From NCBI GenBank assembly GCA_024691045.1, contig JAILOC010000142.1:1-8875 (forward strand): a stretch of DNA of 8,875 nt, read 5' to 3'. Positions within the stretch are counted from its first letter, which is position 1. The number at the start of each line of letters is the position of its first letter. A program made the position numbers and the translations under genes. The stretch is from Lachnospiraceae bacterium (GTDB taxonomy: Bacteria; Bacillota_A; Clostridia; Lachnospirales; Lachnospiraceae). The notes under the pieces are model-generated. The model did not search any database. It was not told the origin of the DNA and was given only the letters and a program-made list of their open reading frames with translations. Shown here one piece after another: positions 1 through 5,640 of this stretch.

Positions 1-9
1 TGCTATAAT
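1..9 (+). promoter_or_regulatory. Extended -10 promoter element of the sod operon
   Basis: The window opens with TGCTATAAT: a perfect TATAAT at 4-9 preceded by the TGn extension at 1-3. Transcription would start near base 16 and give a leader of about 33 nt before the superoxide dismutase start. Any -35 box lies upstream of the window and cannot be seen. The extended -10 makes a strong -35 less necessary. Confidence 0.7.
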
Positions 10-36
10 CGGGATAGTTACGATTAACATTTTTTC

Positions 37-43
37 AGGAGGT
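37..43 (+). promoter_or_regulatory. Strong Shine-Dalgarno site of the sod gene
   Basis: AGGAGGT ends 5 nt before the ATG at 49. It is the best ribosome binding site in the window and fixes the start of the superoxide dismutase gene. The two following genes of the operon have much weaker sites, which fits high expression of the first gene and coupled, lower expression of the others. Confidence 0.85.
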
Positions 44-48
44 GCGCT

Positions 49-663
49 ATGTTCGAACAGATCAAATTATCATTTGCTTCAGATGCTCTTGAGCCCGTTA
101 TCGACGCTGCTACCGTGGAAACTCATTACGGCAAGCACCACGCAGCGTATACCAAAACCTTTAATGAGCTTGTTGAGAAGGCAGGCCTTACAGGCAAGTC
201 CGCCGAGGAGATCCTCAGCAGTCTCGATTCCGTCTCAGACCTTACCCTCCGCACCGGACTTCGTAATCAGGGCGGCGGATACCTCAATCACAATATCTAT
301 TTCGAACAGCTTAACCCCGAAGCTGAGGCTAAAAAGGCTCCCGAAGGAGCACTTCTTGCACAGATAGAAAAGCAGTTCGGCTCTGTCGATAAGCTTAAGG
401 AGGAGCTGAATGCGCTTGCGGCATCACAGTTCGGATCCGGCTGGGGCTGGCTTGCCAAAAAGTCTGACGGCACCCTTGTTACCTTCAAGTCTGCAAATCA
501 GGACAATTCCTACAGTCTCGGAATGGATGATGTCACTCCTATCCTTACCCTCGATGTCTGGGAGCATGCTTATTATCTTAAGTACAGAAATCTCAGAGCC
601 GACTATCTGAAGGCTCTCTGGAACATCATTGATTGGAGCGTAGCTGAAGAAAGATACAATTAA
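49..663 (+). CDS. sodA: Superoxide dismutase, Mn/Fe family
   Basis: A 204-residue cytosolic superoxide dismutase, normal length for the family, which converts superoxide to oxygen and peroxide. The four metal ligands are visible: H26 in THYGKHH, H81 in LNHNIYF, and D169 and H173 in DVWEHAYY; the gateway Y34 is also present. The second-sphere glutamine that hydrogen-bonds the metal-bound solvent appears as Q151 in SANQD, as in Mn enzymes, while the position used by Fe enzymes is glycine (GGG, 75-77). This points to Mn or cambialistic use, but metal choice cannot be settled from sequence. The tryptophan that usually follows the second histidine is F85, as in some anaerobe enzymes. No signal peptide is seen. 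It is the first gene of an operon, and its TAA overlaps the next ATG by one base. Confidence 0.95.
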   Translation: MFEQIKLSFASDALEPVIDAATVETHYGKHHAAYTKTFNELVEKAGLTGKSAEEILSSLDSVSDLTLRTGLRNQGGGYLNHNIYFEQLNPEAEAKKAPEGALLAQIEKQFGSVDKLKEELNALAASQFGSGWGWLAKKSDGTLVTFKSANQDNSYSLGMDDVTPILTLDVWEHAYYLKYRNLRADYLKALWNIIDWSVAEERYN

Positions 664-1670
664 TGCTTAGCTTTGCATATCTGTTTTCCTTTACCGTCGC
701 GGTGATCATACTTTTGTATATGATCACGCGAGGCGAGGGATACTCAATAAACCAGATACTTCTGATAACCGTCATAGTCATCGGAAGCGGCGGTTACTAT
801 GCATTATCCATATCTGAGAATCTTCCGCAGGCACTATTGGCACTCCATCTTATCTACGTCATTGGTATCTTTGCTCCGATGATGCTCTTTGTTAATGTCT
901 GTGAGATCTACAAAGTTTCTATTCCCGGATGGCTCCTCTGCATTATGTATGCGGGACAGTTCTGCATCTACGGGTTCGTGCTCACGATCGGCCATTCGGA
1001 TCTTTTCTACAAATCGGTCAGGCTCAATTTTTCCGGCGAGATAGTTTATCTGACCAAGGAATACGGGCCTCTTCACACTGTATATGTCATTTCGATGTAT
1101 CTCTATTTTGCTCTTCTCATCCTTGTTTCTTCCGGAGTTATCAAAAGAAGGAGAAGGATATCTGCGCTCGATGTAAACGCCATCTTTTTCCTTGAGTTTT
1201 TCACCATAGCCGTATATATTGCGGAACGCATGGTTGGACTTAAAGCGGAGCTGATGCCGTTCATCTTCGAGGCGGCGGCGATTCTGCTTATGATCCCGAT
1301 AACGAAGCTCAACACATTCTCGCTGACCGGACATAACGAACTGATACGCAGCCGTCTGGAAAAAGAAGGATATATCTTCATCGATAAAAAGCTCCGCTTC
1401 ATGGGCTGTAACGACAGGGCCTATGAATTCTTCCCGGAATTAAAAGAGTGGGAGCTTGAGAAGAAGCTTCCGGGCAAGGGAGGGAGGTTTAATACTTACC
1501 TTCGCCAGCCTTTGTATAAATACATCGAACAGGAAGAGGACGATCTCTTTTCCGGAACCTTTGAGCTTAAGGATGAGAAGCTCATATACCGCATCGGTAT
1601 AATCAGGAACCGTTCAAATATAAAGCAGGGATATATCATAGAACTTGATAAGGACTATGCAAAAGAATGA
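663..1670 (+). CDS. Seven-TM sensor protein with C-terminal PAS-like domain, no output domain
   Basis: A 335-residue membrane protein. Seven hydrophobic segments lie at roughly 3-21, 29-50, 56-77, 87-110, 138-160, 172-190 and 196-213. The long loop between TM4 and TM5 (HSDLFYKSV ... KEYGPLH, 111-138) and a basic cytoplasmic turn KRRRR at 161-165 match the N-terminal seven-TM module of clostridial histidine kinases and GGDEF/HD proteins (HisKA_7TM type). Residues about 222-330 look like a PAS-type domain (GYIFIDKKLRFMGCNDRAYEFF). In known relatives a kinase, GGDEF or HD domain follows; here the protein stops right after the PAS-like strand GYIIELDKDYAKE. It therefore has no visible way to signal alone, and probably acts on a partner such as the next gene product. 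Its ATG shares a base with the sod stop and has only a weak purine-rich site before it, which suggests translational coupling. The ligand is unknown. Confidence 0.8.
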   Translation: MLSFAYLFSFTVAVIILLYMITRGEGYSINQILLITVIVIGSGGYYALSISENLPQALLALHLIYVIGIFAPMMLFVNVCEIYKVSIPGWLLCIMYAGQFCIYGFVLTIGHSDLFYKSVRLNFSGEIVYLTKEYGPLHTVYVISMYLYFALLILVSSGVIKRRRRISALDVNAIFFLEFFTIAVYIAERMVGLKAELMPFIFEAAAILLMIPITKLNTFSLTGHNELIRSRLEKEGYIFIDKKLRFMGCNDRAYEFFPELKEWELEKKLPGKGGRFNTYLRQPLYKYIEQEEDDLFSGTFELKDEKLIYRIGIIRNRSNIKQGYIIELDKDYAKE

Positions 1671-3865
1671 ATAAGTATCTGAAGAGATTCAAACCGAAAA
1701 GATTCATAGATTATTTCTCTTATTGCTTTATCATGTTCACGGCCATCATCTTCCTTATGGCTTTTTTCGAAAATGATGATAAAGGAGAAGCGTATACGGG
1801 GGATTTCGGTTCGGTTTCCTTTGACAAAGGCTGGATGATGGAATCGGACGGTGTGGTCTCTGAGATCACATTGCCTGCATCTACAGGAGCGCAGAGCGGA
1901 GAATGGATGATCATCCGCAACACCCTGCCCGAAGATCTCGAAGGAAAATCGGTCATCCTGTTCAGAACGCGGATGGAGGATCTGTACATCTATATAGACG
2001 GGGAACTCAGGACCTGCTATGCCTCGGAGAATTTCGAGAATGTCTCGTATCACATCCCCAGCGCATACGTTGCATGCGATCTGACTTCCGCCGATGCCGG
2101 AAAAGAGATCGAAGCAAGGTTTCTTGTCAAGAATATCGGCACCATTGAAAGCGTCCGTATCGGAAGTGGAAATAACGCATGGTTTAATGTTCTGAAAAAT
2201 AACATCATTCTTGCGGTGGCTTCGTTCATAATCCTGATCGTCGGCATCTTCGTCGTGATCTTCTATAAGTTTGCGGCGGCAAGATTTACGATAGACAGAT
2301 CTTTCTTTTACATGGGTCTGTTCATGTGCTCCCTTTCCATATGGATGATCTCCGAGAGCAGGCTTCGCCAGCTGATCTTTGCAAGACCGTCACTGAGCAA
2401 TTACTTTTCCTATTTTGCGATAGAGATAGCAGCGGTATTTGTGTGCGGGTATTTCGATGAGATCCAGAGAAGGGTTTACCACAAGCTTTACGTATTTATC
2501 TCCGGGATCATCACTGCGCAGATAATCATTAATCTGACTCTTAATGCGCTCGGTATCGCGGATCTGTTCACGACCGTTTATATATCTCATTTCTGGCTGG
2601 CCATCAGCATTGTGCTGGTAAACGGAACGCTGATCAGGGATGTCGTTACGGGAAACTTTAAGGAATATATCGCAAGCTTTGTCGGCACGTGCATATTCCT
2701 CTTTTTCTGCATGCTCGAGATCGTAAGCTTTTTCTTCTCGGATATCTGGAGCTTCGGTGTGTATATATGTGCGGGACTGCTGTGCCTGCTTGTGACCACG
2801 ATCATCCAGACGGCACTTCGTACGGAAAAGAGCAACAAGGCTCACGAGCATGAAAAAGAAGAAAGTCTTCTGATGACGATCGAGGCGATCACGAGTGCAA
2901 TCGATGCCAAGGACGAATATACGGGAGGCCACTCTGAAAGGGTCGGCGAATATGCCTGCATGATCGCGCGTGAGATGGCGGCTGATTACGATTTTTCCGA
3001 AGAGGATATCCTGAGAATACGTTACATCGGATTTATGCACGACATAGGAAAGATCGGTGTTGCTGATTCCGTGCTTAATAAAACCGGACGCCTTACCGAT
3101 GAAGAATTCTCGCTTATGAAAAAGCATGCCGAGATCGGATATGACCTCTTAAAGTCGATGGGCAATTCGATAGAAGGCCTGCTTGAAGGAATCAGGCATC
3201 ACCACGAAAGATTCGACGGAACCGGTTATCCCGACGGACTTGAGGGAACGGATATTCCTCTTGTGGCACGTATCATATGTGTTGCGGATTCCTATGATGC
3301 TATGACGTCAAACCGCGTTTACAGGAAGCGGCTGACGGACGGAGAGGTGATTGCGGAGATCAGGAAATGTTCGGGTAAGCAGTTCGATCCCGCCATCGCG
3401 GAGATATTCGTCCGTATGCTCGAGAAAGGTGCGATGAAGGCAGCTACCGTCGACGGAATGGAAGCCGGTCTTTCGGGAAGCGTCTACAGATCGTCCGTGC
3501 TTGAAAAGAAGCTTCAGAACGACATCAGAACAGATCACGGCAGTGTTCTCAACCCTTCACACGTCAGGATGATCTGCTACATAATGAAGCTTGCGGAGAA
3601 GAACGACAGGAAGTTCGACATCTTCTTTACGGGAGTTGAGATCGCCGAAGATAAGAGGCGGGATGCGGAGGCCGTTACCGCTGCCTGCAGATCATACAGC
3701 GAGCACGTTATGAAATTCATTAACAAGCGTGATATCTACATAGAGTACGGCCCCCTGTCCAATATCGTTGTCCTTTTTGACCGTGATGACGAGGAAATGA
3801 AGAAGGTCAGAAGCAAGCTCCTGGGCTATGAAGGGGACGGCAAGGTATTCATCTCGGAGCTGTGA
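1667..3865 (+). CDS. 7TM receptor with HD-GYP cyclic-di-GMP phosphodiesterase domain
   Basis: A 732-residue sensor. In order: one TM helix (about 14-34), an extracellular beta-rich domain (35-175), seven TM helices (about 179-382) including WMISESRLRQLIF, resembling the 7TMR-DISM receptor design, a short charged linker (385-400), an HD-GYP domain (about 402-588) and a C-terminal tail. The HD-GYP domain has the expected parts: GGHSERV (H422), HDIGK (H458, D459, K462), H487, HHHERFDGTGYPDG (H511-H513, GYP at 520-522) and VADSYDAMTS (D541). All the usual metal ligands are present, so c-di-GMP hydrolysis to pGpG or GMP is likely. Residues 627-732 resemble a GGDEF fold with the signature lost (YGPLSN at 694-699). 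It starts within the ATGA overlap with the sensor gene, with AAGGA 12 nt upstream. The extracellular ligand is unknown; a direct link to oxidative stress rests only on operon position. Confidence 0.9.
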   Translation: MNKYLKRFKPKRFIDYFSYCFIMFTAIIFLMAFFENDDKGEAYTGDFGSVSFDKGWMMESDGVVSEITLPASTGAQSGEWMIIRNTLPEDLEGKSVILFRTRMEDLYIYIDGELRTCYASENFENVSYHIPSAYVACDLTSADAGKEIEARFLVKNIGTIESVRIGSGNNAWFNVLKNNIILAVASFIILIVGIFVVIFYKFAAARFTIDRSFFYMGLFMCSLSIWMISESRLRQLIFARPSLSNYFSYFAIEIAAVFVCGYFDEIQRRVYHKLYVFISGIITAQIIINLTLNALGIADLFTTVYISHFWLAISIVLVNGTLIRDVVTGNFKEYIASFVGTCIFLFFCMLEIVSFFFSDIWSFGVYICAGLLCLLVTTIIQTALRTEKSNKAHEHEKEESLLMTIEAITSAIDAKDEYTGGHSERVGEYACMIAREMAADYDFSEEDILRIRYIGFMHDIGKIGVADSVLNKTGRLTDEEFSLMKKHAEIGYDLLKSMGNSIEGLLEGIRHHHERFDGTGYPDGLEGTDIPLVARIICVADSYDAMTSNRVYRKRLTDGEVIAEIRKCSGKQFDPAIAEIFVRMLEKGAMKAATVDGMEAGLSGSVYRSSVLEKKLQNDIRTDHGSVLNPSHVRMICYIMKLAEKNDRKFDIFFTGVEIAEDKRRDAEAVTAACRSYSEHVMKFINKRDIYIEYGPLSNIVVLFDRDDEEMKKVRSKLLGYEGDGKVFISEL

Positions 3866-3882
3866 CGGAAACTCCGCCGTCA
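3863..3882 (+). other. Short hairpin at the stop codon of the HD-GYP gene
   Basis: TGACGG at 3863-3868 pairs with CCGTCA at 3877-3882 around an 8-nt loop, so the stem includes the TGA stop. No T-tract follows, so it is not a terminator by itself. It may protect the 3' end of the message or be chance; the true terminator lies about 36 bases further on. Confidence 0.35.
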
Positions 3883-3917
3883 TCCCCGCTAGGCAAAAAG
3901 TGAAGAAATTTTCGCAA

Positions 3918-3946
3918 AAGGCGGTCTGTAAGGCCGCCTTGTTTTA
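3918..3946 (+). terminator. Rho-independent terminator of the sod/sensor/HD-GYP operon
   Basis: AAGGCGGTC at 3918-3926 pairs with GGCCGCCTT at 3932-3940 (one G-T wobble) around the loop TGTAA. It is followed by GTTTTA, so the U-rich tract is short and broken by one G. It separates the signalling operon from xylB. The next -10 element begins immediately after it. Confidence 0.8.
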
Positions 3947-3955
3947 TGGTATGAT
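3947..3955 (+). promoter_or_regulatory. Extended -10 promoter of xylB
   Basis: TGGTATGAT carries the TGn extension and a TATGAT hexamer (3950-3955). Transcription would start near 3962, giving a leader of about 90 nt. The -35 region at 17-bp spacing falls inside the upstream terminator stem and does not match TTGACA, so the extended -10 would have to carry the promoter. This is the best candidate in the 186-base gap before xylB, but it is a motif reading only. Confidence 0.55.
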
Positions 3956-3992
3956 GTCTTTTGTAGCGGTTTGCGTTTAAGCACAGGCGTGC

Positions 3993-4006
3993 AGAAAACG
4001 TTTTAA
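3993..4006 (+). promoter_or_regulatory. LacI-family / CcpA (cre-like) operator candidate
   Basis: AGAAAACGTTTTAA contains the perfect 10-base palindrome AAAACGTTTT (3995-4004) with a central CG, the hallmark of LacI/GalR-family operators. It agrees with the cre consensus TGWAANCGNTWWCA at all but two end positions. It lies about 33 nt downstream of the predicted xylB start site, where a bound repressor would block elongation. Catabolite control by CcpA or control by a local sugar repressor are both possible; no regulator gene is in the window. Confidence 0.5.
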
Positions 4007-4041
4007 CCGGGTCATAAATTATTTCGCGATTTTCGCAGAAA

Positions 4042-4047
4042 AGAGGA
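4042..4047 (+). promoter_or_regulatory. Ribosome binding site of xylB
   Basis: AGAGGA ends 4 nt before the ATG at 4052 and supports that start. Just upstream, GCGA (4026-4029) and TCGC (4033-4036) could form a small 4-bp hairpin that does not cover the site. Confidence 0.65.
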
Positions 4048-4051
4048 AAAC

Positions 4052-5530
4052 ATGCTTTATATCGGAATCGATCTTGGTACTTCAGCAGTCAAGCTTCTTC
4101 TCCTTTCATCCGAAGGAAAGATCGTAAACATGGTTTCAAGGGAATATCCCCTTTCATTCCCTCATCCCGGATGGTCCGAGCAGAATCCTGCAGACTGGTA
4201 CGAGCAGTCCATGGAGGGTGTCAGGGAACTGCTCAAGGGTCAGGATGCATCACAGGTTGCCGGAATCTCATTCGGCGGACAGATGCACGGACTTGTTATC
4301 CTTGATGAGAACGATAACATCATCCGTCCCGCCATTCTCTGGAACGACGGACGTACCGGAGCAGAGACCGATTATCTCAATAACGAGATCGGAAAGGCTA
4401 AGCTCACCGAACTTACCGGAAACATCGCTTTCCCCGGCTTCACCGCTCCCAAGATCCTCTGGGTTAAAAAGAACGAGCCTGACAATTTTGCGAAGATTGC
4501 TAAGATCATGCTCCCCAAGGATTACCTTGCTTACAAGCTTACCGGAGTTCATGCTACCGACGTTTCTGATGCATCCGGAATGCTTCTCTTCGATGTTAAG
4601 AACAGAACCTGGTCCAAGGAAATGTGCGATATCTGTGGCGTAAAAGAGTCACAGCTTGCAAAGGTTTTCGAGTCCTACGAGTCCATCGGAACCGTTAAGG
4701 CTGACATCGCTGAAGAACTCGGAATTCCCGCAACTGCCATCGTGGCAGCAGGCGCAGGCGATAATGCGGCAGCAGCTGTAGGAACCGGAACCGTAGGCGA
4801 CAATGCCTGCAACATCTCTCTCGGAACCTCAGGAACTCTGTTCATCTCTTCCAAGAATTACGGTGTTGATGCCAATAACGCACTCCACTCCTTCGACCAT
4901 GCAGACGGAACCTACCACATCATGGGATGTATGCTTTCCGCAGCTTCCTGTAACAAGTGGTGGGAGGATGGCATCATCGGCACCAAGGATTATGCCGAGG
5001 AGCAGAAGGCCATCACAAAGCTTGGCGAGAACAACACCTACTTCCTGCCTTATCTTATGGGTGAGAGATCCCCTCACAATAATCCCGATGCAAGAGGAAC
5101 CTTTATCGGTATGACCATGGATACCTCACGCGCAGATATGACCCAGGCTGTTCTTGAGGGTGTGGCATTTGCTTTCCGTGACATGATGGAAGCAGCAAGA
5201 AGCATCGGCATCAATCCCGAAAGATCCAAGATCTGCGGCGGCGGTGCAAAGAGCCCTCTCTGGAGAAAGATCATGGCTAACGTTCTTAACGTCAAGATCG
5301 ACATTCTTGAGGTTGAGGAAGGTCCTTCCCTGGGCGGAGCAATGCTTGCATGTGTTGCGGCAGGAGAGTACAAGAACGTTGAAGAGATAGCAGCCAAGGT
5401 TGTTAAGGTAGTTGATACCGTAGAGCCCGAAGCTGACCTTGTTGCGAAGTACGAGAAGAAGTATCAGGTTTACAAGTCGCTGTATCCTCAGTGCAAGCCT
5501 CTCTACGACAACATCGTAAAAGCTCAGTAA
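4052..5530 (+). CDS. xylB: Xylulokinase, FGGY carbohydrate kinase family
   Basis: A 492-residue cytosolic kinase, close to the usual XylB length. It phosphorylates D-xylulose with ATP to xylulose 5-phosphate, the entry step of xylose into the pentose phosphate pathway. The N-terminal phosphate loop is DLGTSAVK (7-14). The sugar site is GISFGGQMHGLV (71-82, with the M-H pair typical of XylB), and ILWNDGRTG follows at 95-103. Other XylB marks are LPKDYLAYKLTG (154-165), VSDASGML (171-178), the catalytic aspartate D237 in GAGDNA, the nucleotide-site loop SLGTSGTLF (256-264), LPYLMGERSPH (332-342) and CGGGAKSPLW (395-404). No domain is missing. It stands alone between its own promoter and terminator; no isomerase or transporter is in view. 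The orderly codon use (many ACC, CTT, GGA) suggests good expression. Xylulose is much the likeliest substrate, though other FGGY substrates cannot be fully excluded. Confidence 0.95.
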   Translation: MLYIGIDLGTSAVKLLLLSSEGKIVNMVSREYPLSFPHPGWSEQNPADWYEQSMEGVRELLKGQDASQVAGISFGGQMHGLVILDENDNIIRPAILWNDGRTGAETDYLNNEIGKAKLTELTGNIAFPGFTAPKILWVKKNEPDNFAKIAKIMLPKDYLAYKLTGVHATDVSDASGMLLFDVKNRTWSKEMCDICGVKESQLAKVFESYESIGTVKADIAEELGIPATAIVAAGAGDNAAAAVGTGTVGDNACNISLGTSGTLFISSKNYGVDANNALHSFDHADGTYHIMGCMLSAASCNKWWEDGIIGTKDYAEEQKAITKLGENNTYFLPYLMGERSPHNNPDARGTFIGMTMDTSRADMTQAVLEGVAFAFRDMMEAARSIGINPERSKICGGGAKSPLWRKIMANVLNVKIDILEVEEGPSLGGAMLACVAAGEYKNVEEIAAKVVKVVDTVEPEADLVAKYEKKYQVYKSLYPQCKPLYDNIVKAQ

Positions 5531-5540
5531 AAAATCATCT

Positions 5541-5577
5541 AAGGCTGCAGTCCTTTTACCGGACTGCAGCTTTTTTT
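5541..5577 (+). terminator. Strong Rho-independent terminator of xylB
   Basis: GCTGCAGTCC at 5544-5553 pairs perfectly with GGACTGCAGC at 5561-5570 around a 7-nt loop, with A/G residues upstream able to extend pairing into the T-tract. Seven T residues follow (5571-5577). It starts 13 nt after the xylB stop and is the clearest terminator in the window. Confidence 0.95.
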
Positions 5578-5579
5578 AT

Positions 5580-5606
5580 GGAACGAGGGGACGGTTCTTT
5601 CGTTCC
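5580..5606 (+). repeat. REP-like inverted-repeat element with GGGGACGGTTC core
   Basis: GGAACGA (5580-5586) and TCGTTCC (5600-5606) form a 7-bp inverted repeat around GGGGACGGTTCTT. The core GGGGACGGTTCTTT resembles a short palindromic repeat that I recall as scattered between genes in many Firmicutes and other anaerobes, sometimes discussed with REP-associated (IS200-like) transposases. Only one copy is in the window and no transposase gene accompanies it, so identity rests on recognition of the core. Confidence 0.5.
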
Positions 5607-5624
5607 ACCTACCTTGACTCGGTT

Positions 5625-5633
5625 TGGTACAAT
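5625..5633 (+). promoter_or_regulatory. Extended -10 promoter of the MATE gene, start site at or near the ATG
   Basis: TGGTACAAT gives the TGn extension plus a TACAAT hexamer at 5628-5633. The ATG at 5641 begins 7 bases after the hexamer, which is where transcription would start. No Shine-Dalgarno sequence is visible before that ATG. A TTGACT at 5614-5619 is only 8 bases from the hexamer, too close to be its -35 box. Confidence 0.5.
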
Positions 5634-5640
5634 AAATTAC

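Noticed and set aside
834..1334. A 166-codon open frame on the minus strand inside the sensor gene.
   Set aside because: It lies opposite a well-supported membrane protein gene, has a charged composition typical of antisense shadow frames, and shows no recognisable motif.
1655..1672. Programmed -1 frameshift joining the sensor to the HD-GYP protein at CAAAAGAATGA.
   Set aside because: The A-run is short and not a standard slippery heptamer, no following structure is evident, and the downstream protein has its own ATG and a complete N-terminal TM helix; ordinary stop/start coupling explains it.
2390..3127. A 245-codon minus-strand open frame inside the HD-GYP gene.
   Set aside because: It is antisense to conserved TM and HD-GYP coding sequence, with no start signal or domain pattern; a shadow of codon bias.
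3908..4037. Nine-base direct repeat ATTTTCGCA at 3908-3916 and 4029-4037 around the xylB promoter region.
   Set aside because: It is short, AT-rich and not placed symmetrically about the promoter; likely chance without further copies.
5614..5633. TTGACT plus TACAAT as a classic -35/-10 promoter pair.
   Set aside because: The spacer is only 8 bases, far from the 16-18 required; the TGn extension is the better explanation for activity.
5491..5640. In-frame upstream extension of the MATE protein (starts at 5491 or 5578).
   Set aside because: It overlaps the end of xylB, the terminator stem and T-tract, the repeat element and the promoter; no ribosome site serves either start, and MATE homology begins after 5641.
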